Assembly (NCBI RefSeq): GCF_032854445.1
Contig: NC_088301.1
Span: forward strand, 40,475,187 to 40,539,186
Direction of reading: 5' to 3'
Length of the DNA stretch: 64,000 nucleotides
From: Liolophura sinensis
Taxonomy: Eukaryota; Mollusca; Polyplacophora; Chitonida; Chitonidae
A program made the translations under genes and the position numbers. The stretch's first letter is position 1; every line of letters starts with the position of its first letter. Below, in pieces: positions 11,511-23,819 of this stretch. The notes beneath the pieces were generated by a model that saw nothing but the letters and a program-made list of their open reading frames with translations, made no database searches and was not told where the DNA came from.

Positions 11511-12607
11511 GAGATAGAGAGGACTTCTCCAGATGATAATAAATTTACCCGCCCAATTTCCTGATCGAAGGAGTTCCTATCCTAAATCAGATGCAACTGA
11601 AAAAAAAATGACAATAAAATACAGTCATCGTTGCAGATCAACTCAGTATTTACATACTGATTTTTAAGTCATGATATACTAGGTATTATCACGAAATCTA
11701 GTCATATCTGAGATTTTGCGTCATGCCATGAATGGCTCTTACGAATCTGGATTCATTTGTTCATCCATGTGACTGTGTACATTCATGTGACCGTGGTGTT
11801 TCCAAAAAGAATCCAGGTATAATTAGCAACTTTTACTGTTTGGTGTGGTTTTGATAAGAGTTAAGGGTGATTACAGCGATTGAGTACATTCTTCATATTT
11901 CCCTGATGTTACGTACACATCCATTAATTAGTTTTATCAGAAAGTAAAGTTTTAAAACAATATGGTTGTATATTATGTACATGTTTGTTCTTCTTTCTAT
12001 GTTCAAAAATTGAACATGGACAACTATAGTCATTGTATCACCCCAGACGTTAAGGTTGAAGCATGTGATAAATGTGTTTCATCAGCAAATGGAATTGGGG
12101 AAAAGTTCAACTGATACCCATAACTGATCAAACACATGCTTTATTTATGGTCAATTTCACACGGTTACATTTTTTTATTCTACATTTTGGCTGTATAAGG
12201 TGTCCACCACAATAAATCACAGCAACCTGTCCCACAACTGTTGGGTGTCTTAGCTATGTCGTATATTTATATATCAAAATGATATCTGATGGTGATAAAT
12301 TTGACATGCAAACTGTTTTAGGAGTTTCCTGAAACATGCATGTAGACAGCCCAAGATGAAAGGCGCTGCAATATTACCCCCTGCTGATTGGCCCATTTAC
12401 AGGCGCCACTGCTAGTTCCCGCTACTGGTTTTGTGTGTTGACATTTTTGTGGATCTGCTGTTACCTTGTTGGGTTGTCCCCTGGGTACATATGCATTTAT
12501 AATTCTCTGAAAATTGTGTTTGATGAGAATTGTAATATTTGTCCAAGGTACAGTAAATTTAAATCTAAAATGTTAAAATAAAAGGAATTATTAATTTGTA
12601 TTATGTG
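11511..12607. other. AT-rich stretch, no gene
   Basis: Unique AT-rich DNA. The only structure seen is a short perfect hairpin, ATGTTCAA-AAA-TTGAACAT, at 11,999-12,017. No coding signal or repeat-family match. Confidence 0.55.
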
Positions 12608-12668
12608 ATTGATGGTTTAACACCATACTCAAGAATGGAAGTTAGGAGAAACAAATAAAATAAATAAA
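12608..12668 (-). mobile_element. SINE type 1, tail remnant
   Basis: Contains GATTGATGGTTTAACACCAT followed by ACTCAAGAAT, the reverse complement of the shared SINE tail. An AAATAAATAAAT stretch follows about 20 bases on. Only about 30 bases are confidently homologous, so this is a heavily truncated or rearranged copy. Confidence 0.45.
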
Positions 12669-12727
12669 TTGTAGCCCCTTCCATGGATAATTGTAGAACT
12701 ACATACTTGTTTATGAAAATCTTGCGT

Positions 12728-12756
12728 GGGAGGGGGAGGGGAAAGGAAAGGTTGGG
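12728..12756 (+). other. Potential G-quadruplex motif
   Basis: Runs of 3, 5 and 4 G separated by single A residues, then a 12-base purine-rich loop and a final GGG. Short loops between the first three runs favour a stable quadruplex; the long last loop weakens it. Confidence 0.5.
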
Positions 12757-13055
12757 TTAAATGTGTCCACCAGAAAACATGGTGAAAATGGATGTGCATG
12801 CATGTACAACAGCATGTATGCAGGAGTATTAACATATGTTAGACACATTGTTGGGATGATGCCAATCGCTTTGCAGTGGTACTACACCCACTCTCAAACA
12901 GTGTGTAATAGAAGTTGTTCAGGTTGTGACTGTAAAGCTCAAGCAGTTTTGCATGAATATGCCTGAAATTTGTCTTGTATCATTAATGGTATGATTTGAA
13001 TATTGGTGTGCATTTAATGATGGGGAATCTGATATTTAATGATTTATTTTAAGTT

Positions 13056-13240
13056 AAGTCCAGCTTATGCTGGCTCCCTCTCCGACCGTAAGTGGGAAGG
13101 TCTGTCAGCAACCTGCAGATGATCATGGGTTTCCCCCGAGCTGTGCCCGGTTTCCACCCTCCATAATGCTGGCCGCCGTTGTATAAGTGAAATATTCTTG
13201 AGTACGGCGTAAAACACCAATCAAATAAGTAAAATAAATT
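13056..13240 (+). mobile_element. SINE type 1, best preserved body and tail
   Basis: Starts inside the tRNA-like B-box region (AAGTCCAGC), so the head is lost. It then reads GGGAAGGTCTGTCAGCAACC, GGGTTTCCCCCGAGCTG, CCGGTTTCCACCCTCC, ATAATGCTGGCCGCCGT, TATAAGTGAAATATTCTTGA, GTACGGCGTAAAACACCAAT and an AAATAAGTAAAATAAAT tail. This copy keeps more CpGs than its relatives, suggesting it is younger. It can serve as the local reference for the family: pieces at 7.8, 8.3, 8.6, 12.6 and 14.1 kb align to it. Confidence 0.8.
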
Positions 13241-13412
13241 TATTTTAAGTTTGTTTGATTGCAGTTAATGGCATACAGTTTTTTATCTCGCATATCCAGC
13301 AGTCACGTTCATAGGTTTAGGAAGCTGTATGGGCACACCCTGGACATAATCACTGCTCTTGGCTAGCAGGTACTATTACTAGTATGTACCTGCCAAACCT
13401 CTTAGCTTAACT

Positions 13413-13790
13413 ACCGGCCCCGCTAGCACAGTTGATAAAGCGTCCACTTGGGGAGCGGTAGATCCGCGGTCAAACCTGGGTCGAGTCACGCCTAAGACTT
13501 TAAAAGAGGAAGTTGCAGCTTCCCCACTTGGAGCATGAAGGCAGCTTCAGCATGAAGGTGACAGAGCAGCAACTGGTTGACCCGTATCAGTAAAATGGTT
13601 GCAGCTCACTTGCCTGTGGTAAGGCGTCTCAGTGAAGCAGCACTAGATAAAAGAGTGGTGGAAATCCGTCCTGCAACAAGGAGGCACATTACATGCATTC
13701 TAAGGATTCCTTCGTCGTCATATAACTTAAATATTGTTAAGTACGACCTTAAACCCCAAACACTCATTCGCTCACTCTTCACTTAACTCC
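13413..13790 (+). mobile_element. SINE type 3, full-length tRNA-derived element
   Basis: A tRNA-like head carries an A box (TAGCACAGTTGATAAAGCG, 13,424-13,442) and a degraded B box (GGTCAAACC, 13,468-13,476). A CpG-rich body of about 250 bases follows, including GAGGAAGTTGCAGCTTCC and CAACTGGTTGACCCGTATCA. It ends with ATTGTTAAGTACGACCTTAA and ACCCCAAACACTCATTC. The head, body and tail order and the CpG density fit a RNA polymerase III SINE. The end resembles the tail of types 1 and 2. The open frame inside (about 69 codons) is incidental. The body is recalled from mollusc repeats; not verified. Confidence 0.75.
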
Positions 13791-14125
13791 AAGCCAGATC
13801 AACAGAAGTTGTATCACCTTGGCATATAATACTGAAAGGAAATTGTCATGGCAATTATGTCCATCTCTCCCACTGTATGTTCATACGAACAACATGCTTG
13901 CAGTATAATTCAAACCGTCACCCTAACTTCCTGTCTTTTTTATCATGAAATATTTTAATTAACATGGAATTCACAGTTTGAAATGTCACTACTGTTGGAT
14001 GTTAGCTGATGCTCACCACATATATGCTCCACAGTATGACCGAATATGTGCACATACAGTATATAACGTGTGTGAGGAATCCTAAAGTTGTTGTCATCTT
14101 AAGATTATTTGTGGATATTTGTCTG

Positions 14126-14220
14126 TTTGATTGTTTTTTTACACCACACTCAAGTATATTTTCACGTATGGTGTAAGGAAACCGTGCAGAGCCTGGGGAA
14201 ACCATTGACCATCCGCAGCT
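14126..14220 (-). mobile_element. SINE type 1, internally deleted fragment
   Basis: In plus orientation it reads GTTTGATTG, ACACCACACTCAAGTATATT, TTCACGTATGGTG, AAGGAAACCGTGCAGAGCC, GGGGAAACC and GACCATCCGCAGCT, the reverse complement of the 13.06 kb body. About 20 bases are missing near 14,165 compared with the reference copy, and the head half is absent. Confidence 0.7.
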
Positions 14221-17200
14221 TTGTCATCTTAAGGGGCAGGTAGATAGAAGTACATATTTTGCAATGTCTGGGTAGCTTCTCCTAATACAGGAACACTGGC
14301 TATCTCATGGGCATAAGAAAATGCCATTTTTTGGGCTCACAAAAAAAGATGCAGCCCTCAAGGCTCAACTACTAAATCTTTATATAAATGTCAGACTTTA
14401 ATCTGCATTTAAAAGTTATACCAACGTACAATCATCCTTGTTCATTTAGTTAGAAATGGAACTTTACCCACAGCAAATCCAGCAACAGGATTAAATCTAC
14501 ATGTATTAAAATTATTACCCCGAGGTTTGCTTAGCTACAAGTATTCACTCATACTGGAATGATGTTTTGTGCAATATAAGTGTATGTAAACTTCTCATGC
14601 ATTAGTTAGTTTGCTTGCATGTTTCCTGAAGGGAAAATTACAATGTCAATACGCAGTCCAGGCAAGATAATGTACATTTAGGCATTTTAAAAAATGCTGT
14701 ATCCACTGCATACAGAGTGGTTCCATGTGTGCCAAGACAACAGAAGACTTTTCTTGGTCGTCTAATGATCAAGAACAATACATGTACCTGCTGATTCTAG
14801 TCCCGGATGTGACCTTTTTGACCAGTCTTTTATCACTGTTCCGAATTTCCGTCACCTGTCCTCCCTGACAGAGTAGTCTGTGCTGCAGCTCTTCCCTTAA
14901 TTCACATACTAGCGCACGCTTTGACATAAAAAAATATGTCTGACTCTTTCCTGCCCAGACAGTTTTAACTTAAAGATAAAACACCTAGGTACATGCATAA
15001 TATAAGATTTCCGGTCTAGTGGAAGGATACTTAATCTTTGGACATGTAACATCAGGGTAAGGACTGAAAGTCCTTTTACTAAGGCAGGGGATCTACGGCG
15101 AGAAGGATTAAATGAAAGTGATTTGACCAATGTGACGGAAAGCGACTGACTGGCCTAAGAAACACCCAGTGAGGTGGACTGGTAAGCTGTCACCATGTGG
15201 AAGTTTCCCTGATGAAAAACCTCCCAACATCGATATAAACGAAGTGCTTCGTGTGACTGCGAGGTAATTTGTTTCTGATTAAACCTTGGGGTATTTTGTA
15301 GCAGCGTATCAGAGCAGGGATATGCTGTAATTCAGGCTCAGTGATCAGTCAACAGAACTATTATGAGGGGGCACTCCAGGCCACAGACGCAAGACCTGTG
15401 GAGAACATTAGGCCAGTATCAGATGGCCAAAGCATCCTTTCAATCCATTACTACTGTAATATATAAAAAGCTGTTTTAATTAAAAATGCCACAAAATCTC
15501 AAGTTGTCTCATCAGGGATGAAGCTAGATCGTTTTAAAGATGAAATTAATTGCTGTTTAAATAGAGAGAAGCAGTAATGTTCAAAGACAAAGCGCTGTAT
15601 TGATTTGCGTGCTGTTGTTCATTGTCTGAAAGTGCTCACCACAATTTGTCTGCTTTTTTTTTTTTTTTGCTTCCTTTTCTTCTCAGTGTGGTCATCCTTC
15701 ATACCTGTATCTTTTTAATGGATGTTGTGCATCTATACTCTCAAATGGTTTTGTATCCACATGAACAAAAGAAAAATACTAAGTGATAGTTGAAATAGAT
15801 TTCCCATCAAAAGATTGTTTTGTTTTGTTTTTTTTTGCTCTTTTTAGCTAAGGAGTTACTTTTTAAAGCCATTAATTACTTTGCAACTACATGTAACATT
15901 GAAATGAAGAACTGTGTGGAAAATGCTGAAATTGGTGACTATATTTCTTGCATCATTAATTCCAGTACCGACTAGCAGGGTCATCGTCTCCAAAAGAAAT
16001 ATCACTTTCAGGTGCCGAGTTGGCTGTTAAAGGGTTATAGCAATTGCACTTAATCTGTGATACAATCCTGCTGCTGTCTAACACGTACTCTAAATATTCT
16101 GAGACGAGCTGTCTCCATTCATATTAACCCCCCAGCCAGCAGATAGAAAACTTTGACCTGTGAGTAACTGGGCTGGAATCAGCTAATTTGATGCTGTTGT
16201 CCTGTTCCAGTATGAATTTCAACAGTCGCGTCAACTGGCTCAAATATTGCACCAGTTGCACAGATCATTTCAATGTAACAAACCTGGACACGTCACTGTC
16301 CACATGACAAATGTGTGTTTTGGCAATACCCAAATCAGAATTTATGTAATATTTTGAAAATTAATATACTGTTAGGTTATTAAGTGTCTCATGTGTTCAA
16401 CATGCAGGCTGTTTCCATGATCCCATATGGTCTGTGTGACAAGTTGAGCCATGTACAGGCACCCTGATGAAATCTCTAAGCTGAGTGTCTGTCACTCAGC
16501 TGGACCGGAGTCTGCACGATAAACCCTATAGGCCACTTCATTGTTTATGTTCTACATAGAAGTTACAAGAGTGCTGCTTTTTTAACTTCAACAAAAGTAT
16601 CTGTGAATCGCTGTCTGTGTGTCTTTCTGATGTTGGTTGGCCAATCGGTAAAATTGAACATAGCGTCAGTGAAATGTTTGGCATGCTATCTGTTAACACT
16701 GGCCATTCATTTAATGATGAGCCAATGTGCAAGAAGACATCAAATTTTCGTAGGTGTTGCAGCTTTTTGCAAATTTGTGCTTGTTATGATGGAACTTTAT
16801 TAGAATAAGCTTCAGCTGCATTTTCAGTCATAATTTTCCTATGGATGTATGCACTTGCATACTTCGACTTAGATCTTTCTGATCAGAAGAGTCTGACTAA
16901 ATTTTATTCACGTAGAGTACATGCTAGTTTCACAGAATATCCCACAGTTCTGTGAGTGTCATGGAATGTCTCATCCATCTTAGGCCTAAAATTAATTTAA
17001 AATATGTGTAATATTTCAAAACACTTGGTACTGCATTAATATATATGTATGCAGGCCAGAAAATGGGCTTGGTCAGGTATTTAGTCAGACATATACATGT
17101 ACATTTTTTAAAATACTTTTAATAAACATACATATTGTGAAATTGTTAGCTACATCTTATGTACATCTTAATTTAATAAACTTTCTGAGAGAATGCATAT

Positions 17201-17267
17201 ACATGCGGTTGTATGTTTTGTATACGTGTACATAATGATTATTGCTTTCTGTGTTCGTATTATAAAG
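14221..17267. other. Unique AT-rich DNA, no gene
   Basis: No repeat-family match. It includes a 15-T run (15,654-15,668) that continues into a perfect-looking acceptor (GCTTCCTTTTCTTCTCAG), but no downstream donor site was seen. A cluster of CpGs lies near 15,060-15,260. No domain-like frame. Confidence 0.5.
15654..15668 (+). repeat. T15 homopolymer
   Basis: Fifteen uninterrupted T residues leading into a pyrimidine-rich CAG site at 15,686. The tract is a candidate splice-acceptor polypyrimidine tract on the plus strand, though no exon can be supported after it. Confidence 0.85.
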
Positions 17268-17396
17268 GAGTGAGTGAGTGCTTGGGGTTTAACGTTATAC
17301 GTAACAATTTTTCAGTCATATGATGGCAAAGTAATCTTTAGAGTGGATGTAATGTGCCTTATTGTCAAGGCAGATCAAGGTCTATTTGTACTAGTG
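17268..17396 (-). mobile_element. SINE type 3, 5'-truncated copy
   Basis: Reads GAGTGAGTGCTTGGGGTTTA on the plus strand, then ACGTTATACGTAACAATTTT, TCAGTCATATGATGGCAAAG, TAATCTTTAGAGTGGATGTA and ATGTGCCTT. This is the reverse complement of the 3' third of the element at 13.41 kb. Homology fades into TCTATTTGTACTAGTG, which corresponds to the middle of that element. The tRNA head is absent. It is more diverged and has lost most CpGs, as in an older insertion. Confidence 0.75.
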
Positions 17397-20300
17397 TAAA
17401 TAAGTAAATACATATTTTAATGAGTAGTATATGATTTTCATCATGTCACAGACGAAAAGTTCGAGGAATTAAGTTAAGCACCATTAGTAATGGTTAACTG
17501 GTATCTGAGGTACACAGATCAAGCTGGTCGGGGTACGAATAAATAAGCTTAACAGACACCTTCTGGTCATAATAGGTCAGACAAATGGTCAGACCAAGGT
17601 GAGAAGATTGAAGAGATGGTATGTAGGCGTGAAGTACTAGTCGAAGTCGACAAATCAGTGTCTAGCCACTGGATTAACCTTATAGTACAAAGATGTGCCA
17701 TGAGCGTTGTTCTGTATTCAGAAGAACAAATGGGTAAATATGGTCTTTCAGAACACTGTGTAGAATCCTTTGTATTCTTTGTGTAGAATTTACATTTACA
17801 TGACCATCAAGGAATGAGTTCAGCTTCAAACACAGCACCTCTTTGACCGTGATTGTTGTGACATTCAGAATTCTACCAACAACAATCTTGTTTTGACAAG
17901 ACATTGCCAAGAGATGTTGCATGTTTCATTGGAAGACCTCCACCAGTACATGGCTTTGTTGATTAGCAGACTGATCTTGTGGTTGGGCTTAGTCTGGCCC
18001 TGTACAGAGGACAGGGAAATGATGTGTAGACTGGAGAAATCCTTGTCTGGGGCCAGACAGAGCCAAGGACATCTGAAGGAAGGATCCCCTCTGGCTTTAT
18101 TAGACCCAAAATAAAGAAGGCTTGTCACATTTACTTGAGGTACTTACCATAGATGAGACTCCTGCTTAGATTCAGCTTAATCTCGTAACCACGCTCCCTT
18201 TTTGTACATTAACACAGTGACTGAGACAAACAAGGCATGCTGGCCTGATTGCATGTACAAGAGGTCACTTTTGAATCAATACTAGGAGCTATACACATGT
18301 ACATCTATCTGAGTAAGCAGGCTATGTTAGAAACATACCTTTCTTAACAACTTTTTTTTTTCAATATAGTACAATGCAAGTTATAGATCTATTATGCAAC
18401 AGATATTATGGCAAGATGATATCTTCAGTTTAACTCATTGACAGCAGAAAACATGTCTGACATGACTTGTCCTACCATGTCCATGCACTTTATAACTTGA
18501 CTCTTCAGGTCTCCAGATCAATTTGCTTAAAACAGGCTCATTGCTACTCTGGTTGTTGTCATTTGAGAGAAAATAAGTTTGCCTTAATTACAGCTTTGTA
18601 ATAAATTAACAACAAAGCTGCATATGTTCAGATAAACTATCAGATTTAACCATTGATGGGAAGCTTCCTTAAATAAATGAAATTTTTTCTGCTCTCCCAA
18701 ACAGCTCTCTGTTTGAAGGCAGAGGCTCAGTAACATGTGGGCAACTTGCCGAACCTTGACATAAAAACTGCTTTCCCTGTGCCGTAACAGCAAATGGTGT
18801 GAATTCCCTGATGTTGTATTTTCCCAACAACATCCATCAATCTTCTTTACTTCCCCATCGAAGTATTTTGATAAACAAGCAAGTCAGCAGGAAGCTCCAC
18901 TCATTTATATCAATGAAATAAACGTGTACAATCTCTAACACTCCGAGTTAGTTTGCAATAGTGATGTAGAACGTGTACTCTCTCCCAGTGTATATGTGAT
19001 CAACAACTTCCCATTTTTACTCTTGGTTTGAATTTCTGGAATGAGTAATTTTTTACTGTACTGGAACTAGATGTCTTACATTTTCTGATAAATGATCTTT
19101 GTGTCTGGTTTTGGCTTCTCTGTCTGACTGATAAGTATGGTAAATGTTGTTCCTTTTTCTCTTTTTTTTTAACAGTCAGCAGGTATATTCTAATGATTAC
19201 AGCCCACCCTGCATGATGTTGGCTTTTACGTATATGTGCAAGTATGTTTTACTTGATTAAATGTCTTATTTTGCGTCAGCGACTCTTTCTTTGATCATAT
19301 CTTTGATTAAGTGAATATTTTCCAATGGCTATTAACGGTCTAGTGTTAGCCTCACAGACAAGAGATAAAGGAGGGTGAAACTGTGAGCTGAATATTTGAA
19401 TGTGCTTTGCTTCAGTTTTTCAGCAATTCTACGTTTCAGTCAGACAAAGGAAGCCAGGCATTTCACGGGGACAGCATGCTAATAATTCAATGGTGTTAGC
19501 AGAAAAATGTGTTTTGGAGAAAAAGTTTTAACTTTAAATGCAAACACTGTTATTTCTGGAAGGTTTTCAGTGAAGAGAAGAGAAGATTTATGAGCCAGCC
19601 TTTGTTGTTGGGAGTCAAAAGTCTGTTGGCAAAGCAAGTCAGCTTCATTTCTTATGTGAGTGTGGCATGAAAGTGTTAACATATGGTGTGGGCAGTTGAC
19701 TTGTGACTCAAAACTGTCCAGTTTGTTTACTGCTTTACAGCTTTAATGACATCTGCTTTTGATGCATACTGCTTTAGTTTGTGTGGAAGATGTTTATCTC
19801 ACTGATCTACATAACTTGTGCAAATTTGTTTTAATTTTTCTTGAAGTTTTACTGGTGACCAATAATCAGTATCATTTTCATAAGTTAGGTGAAAATGTAT
19901 CAATCCAGATATAATTTATTAATTAGCATGTATTTTGGAAGTTTGTAGGAGTGTTGTCCTCTCCAGCGAGGATACTGTATGTATCTTTTCTGTATCCCCA
20001 TACCCACTTCAAGACTGTAACTGTGGTACTTAATATGAAATGGCACTCCCCCCACCCCCAAGGATGAGAAAGGGTTGTGATGTTAGTCTTCAGTGGACTT
20101 TGTCAGCAAAACAAAGGCCTCACATTCTTTCTGTAATTTGGGGGAAGAATACCTTGAGGCTATATCAAGCAGGGCCAAGAATGGATCCTTGATAGATGCC
20201 TGTTGTTTAAGAAAATAGACCCCTTTCCAGTAAAAACATGTGGTAACCAGGACTGTGATCTTGGTAAGTCTGCAACTGTGGATGAGATGAGATTTGATTT

Positions 20301-20675
20301 ATTCTTTAAACTTTACATACAAGTATTTGATGTAAAGGAAGATGATGCCCTATAAAAGTCTGGTTTTAGGTTACTCTTGGTTTCAGTAGATATACAGGTA
20401 TGTGTATATGTATCTCAATAGAACCTTTTTTAAATTTAATCTTATTTTATGAATGAAGCCCATTGGTTAATGGACTCACAAATGAAAGTTTTTTTTCTTT
20501 TCACAGATTCTTAGTAGATGTAGGTTATTGTACTACACAATTAGTTTAACCTAAGACAAGAAAATGTTATCTGAAATGAAACTGAGGGAAATTTTGCATC
20601 ATAAGTTTGTCAACTCAGATTCACTTTAATGCAGTTAGAGGAAGCTTTTAATACCAAATCTAACAAACATCATAA
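17397..20675. other. Unique AT-rich DNA, no gene
   Basis: Nothing family-like in any frame. Several polypyrimidine-AG sites are present (for example near 19,175 and 20,230). The one at 20,230 is followed 33 bases later by a TTG|GTAAGT donor with one open frame, but the site is short and I give it little weight. Confidence 0.5.
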
Positions 20676-20826
20676 AGCATTGTTTAGGTGCCTGGCAAAA
20701 GCTTTCACTCAGGTATATTAACAGACTGCAAACATCCATTGTTTTCAGAATTGCGAAAAAGATTTGGCATCATCTAGCATTGTGCCATTACAGTGGCTGT
20801 AATCCCAGATCATTCAAAAGCAATGT
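20676..20826 (+). repeat. 151-bp dispersed repeat, copy 1
   Basis: Aligns without gaps to 23,669-23,819 with 7 mismatches in 151 positions (about 95 percent identity). Both start AGCATTGTTTAGG and end CAAAAGCAATGT, so the outer bases CATTG and CAATG are a short inverted repeat. No poly(A) tail or coding potential. It could be a small non-autonomous DNA element or a segmental copy. Confidence 0.9.
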
Positions 20827-23159
20827 GTGTAATTATTATGAGGTTTCAGGATTTTGACCATCTTTCTCACATATGTACATGTAGTACGTAGTTATTGCAG
20901 GTGTCAGATTAACTCTCCTTTTAATAAACAAACTGCAAATAATAGGATACTCTGCATGGTTAAGAAAAAATACACACGAAAAGCCTTCCAAGGTGATAGT
21001 TGTTGCTTCATAACCATTGGTATGAATAGTTGAAATAAACTCCTTAAAGTGACAAGAGGCCTGATTTCACCAGTTCTGCGTGACTTTTTGCCAACATTCA
21101 CACTGTTTTCGCTTCTCTGATTTTGCCCTCCAAGTCTTTTAAAGTGCTGTCTGAATATATTGCAGCTCTCTGTGATTGTATCTAATTCTTAGTTGGTTTT
21201 GGAATTTCAGAGAAACTAAGTATGATACACAAAGAAAACAAGACAAGTCTATCCCAACATATGGGAAGATGATGACTAATTGGAAGGCGTAATCAGTTGT
21301 TTTAAGTAAGAAATTGTGTATATTGTTAATGCATTCAGAAGTGGCTGCAGGGATATTTCCATAGGCTTGTGAATACTGGGACTGTTTATGTTGTAAAGGT
21401 CACCCCCTCCCAGCAGCCTGCTAATATCGCTTTGTTTCCACCGCTGAGAATTCACCGACCCCTATTTCCCCTCAGCAAGAGCCTGATGACTCGATACCAT
21501 TCGTGTGGTCCAGACCTGGCACATCAGATAGACATTAAACGCTGAAGATCATATCAGCTTGAATGCCACGTCGAATCCATTATGGATGATATTAAGTGGA
21601 GATGTGTCACAACCAACGGTCAGCATAAAAACATAATATTTACAAGTGTAACCTTTGTGTAGAGCTTCAGCCTTTTAGGACATTTTTTTTTCACCCAATG
21701 CATATTAAACATGTAGTATGGTTGAAATCTGTATATCAAATAAAGACATAAGTAACAAAAACAGATGCATGAAGTGACAACCTGAATTGGGATTTCAGTG
21801 AAATAAAAATGGACAACAGTTACCTTAAAGGTTCATTCCTGAAAATTTACAGTTCAGCATACTGTGAGTAGTTTGGCACATGCCTTTATTGTGGTTATGT
21901 GTTTATCGGGATGATCATTAGCCAATCAAATGGGCTCTGTTCAAGATCATGCTCTAAATGATGCTAGTTATTAGTTCTGGGTGCCCAATAAGTGAGACAA
22001 TACACCTGATTATTCCATCTGCCAAAGTTCTCACATATCGTATCCATGTGTATAATGGATGTTATGTTGCAAGATCACCCACAACATATATTAATTCACC
22101 ACCTTGAAATCCTTATGAGGAAGTGTTACATTCAGTTCTCAGTAGAAATTGTTGGAGAGAGAATGTGTGAGTGTTAAGTGGCGAATGCTTTGTGGGTGGT
22201 TTCATTGATGACCATTATCTGTGATTGATCTTGTCTTATGTGGCGTCTGCCAGTAATGGAAGAGGCACATAGAGGACTGCCGGTGTCTATCAAGACTGAT
22301 ATTGATGAGTATGGATCTTGCGGTAACTTGATGAGGGATAGACCTTTTCTCTGCAGGATAGCAGAATAACTCCCATGCGCGGCAACATCTCTGAAACCGC
22401 TCTGAGATAAGGTTTGGGAAGCTTAGCTTTACTGGGTCAAAACATGTTGCTAAAAACTTACACATTAGATGGTAACCAAATTTTGTAGAACATAACCTGA
22501 TCTTGTCTTCCAGAATGCTGGGAACTAAGTAGATATTGTGCTAGAGCTGAAAGAAGATGTGCTCTGGCTTTCCTTGACTGTTAGTCTTGCCATTTATTTT
22601 CACAAACTGCAACTTTAGATAGATATCTGCACAAGGCACCACTGTGATTTAACTTGTGAAATGGCCAGTTTAAATAACAGACATCCAAGTGAGTTGCAGT
22701 CTGTACAGCAATCGTCAATTTTTGAAGTTATTTCCACAATGTGAAGGGTAAACCACAACAAACCATGTCACTAGTGTGGGCCTAAAATTGCCCATCAACT
22801 CAATTTAATCATGTTCCAGCCTAAAAGCCATATTCCTGAACTGAAACACGTAGGGATGTTTAGTTACAACAAAGAGGAAAACTGCCTAATGTTCAGCACG
22901 TCGCTTTGAATCTGGTTGACATTTTGTCATATATTGCACAGCCTCCTCTGTTCATCATTACATGGTAAATTTATGGTAGCTTAATCTAGGACTTGAGTGG
23001 CAAAGCTCATACAAATCACAGATACAAGCTTTCCTTTTTAGCTAGCTGCAAGAAATTCACCTATGTGCGTGGGTAAGTAAAAGTGCATGTTAAGATCCCA
23101 GTGATTATTGATTTTAGATTTTATGTCAGAATCGGATACTGAAGGTGACAACCATACTT
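20827..23159. other. Non-coding stretch with one exon-like site
   Basis: Mostly unique. Around 21,431-21,590 CpG density rises. A strong acceptor, CCTATTTCCCCTCAG, ends at 21,475, followed by two open frames of about 20 codons and, at 21,738, an AATAAA. This could be a terminal exon but is not called as a gene. A GG|GTAAGT donor-like site lies at 23,073, 31 bases after a CTTTCCTTTTTAG acceptor. Confidence 0.45.
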
Positions 23160-23458
23160 AATTGTGATAGCATGGTTGCTAGGACGCGTGGTCTGTGAGT
23201 TCAATCCTGGCCTTGGACTAGGAATTCCCCGGCATTGATAATAATAATTTAGTGTGGCTGATTGGACAATGGGCTGAAGACCATTGGTCCTCCAGTAACA
23301 TTAAATATTGTGTAAATATCAAGACTTATATGTAGCTCAAAGTAACTTGCCAGGTGGTTATGCTGGGCACTCCAGTTTCGTACACCCATGAAACTGATGG
23401 CCATTGTTGTATATTAAATTGAAAATCTTGAGTATGGCATTATACAACAATAAATAGA
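23160..23458 (+). mobile_element. SINE type 2, full-length with tRNA-like head
   Basis: An A-box-like TAGCATGGTTGC (23,168-23,179) and a good B box, GAGTTCAATCC (23,197-23,207), form a tRNA-derived head. A body follows that contains GCTGGGCACTCCAGTTTCG and CACCCATGAAACTGATGGCC. The end is TTGTATATTAAATTGAAAAT, CTTGAGTATGGCATTATACA and an AATAAATAG tail. The tail matches type 1, but the body differs. About 300 bases, a normal SINE length. It lies 211 bases upstream of the second 151-bp repeat copy. Confidence 0.65.
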
Positions 23459-23668
23459 GCTAAAATGAAACTTTAAAGCTTTTTCAAACATTTTATATTC
23501 ACATTGCGAGTGAATTGGATATTTTTGATGGTTTGCAGAAAGTTTCTCTTTCATTCACCTAATAATAGTTTGACTGTAAAACCATTATCATCTAGAACAG
23601 TGTTATCTATGGCACTTGCTTGCGCTGACAGAGGCTTTTTTACAATGTACAGTTACACATTTGCAGTG

Positions 23669-23819
23669 AGCATTGTTTAGGTGTCTGGCAAAAGCTTTCA
23701 CTCAGGTATATTAACAGACTGCAAACATCCATTGTTTTCAGAATTGCGAAAAATATCTGGCATCATCTAGCTTTGTGCCCTTACACTGGCTGTAATCCCA
23801 GATGATTCAAAAGCAATGT
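23669..23819 (+). repeat. 151-bp dispersed repeat, copy 2
   Basis: Direct-orientation partner of 20,676-20,826, 2,993 bases downstream. Seven substitutions and no indels separate the two copies. The flanks are unrelated, so the duplicated unit ends sharply at AGCATTG and CAATGT. That argues for an inserted element rather than a tandem duplication with later deletion. Confidence 0.9.

Noticed and set aside
13577-13786. Plus frame of about 69 codons inside the SINE at 13.41 kb
   Set aside because: Lies within a tRNA-derived SINE, which does not encode protein.
15687-15760. Exon after the T15 tract and TTCTCAG acceptor
   Set aside because: No usable donor before the first stop in any frame.
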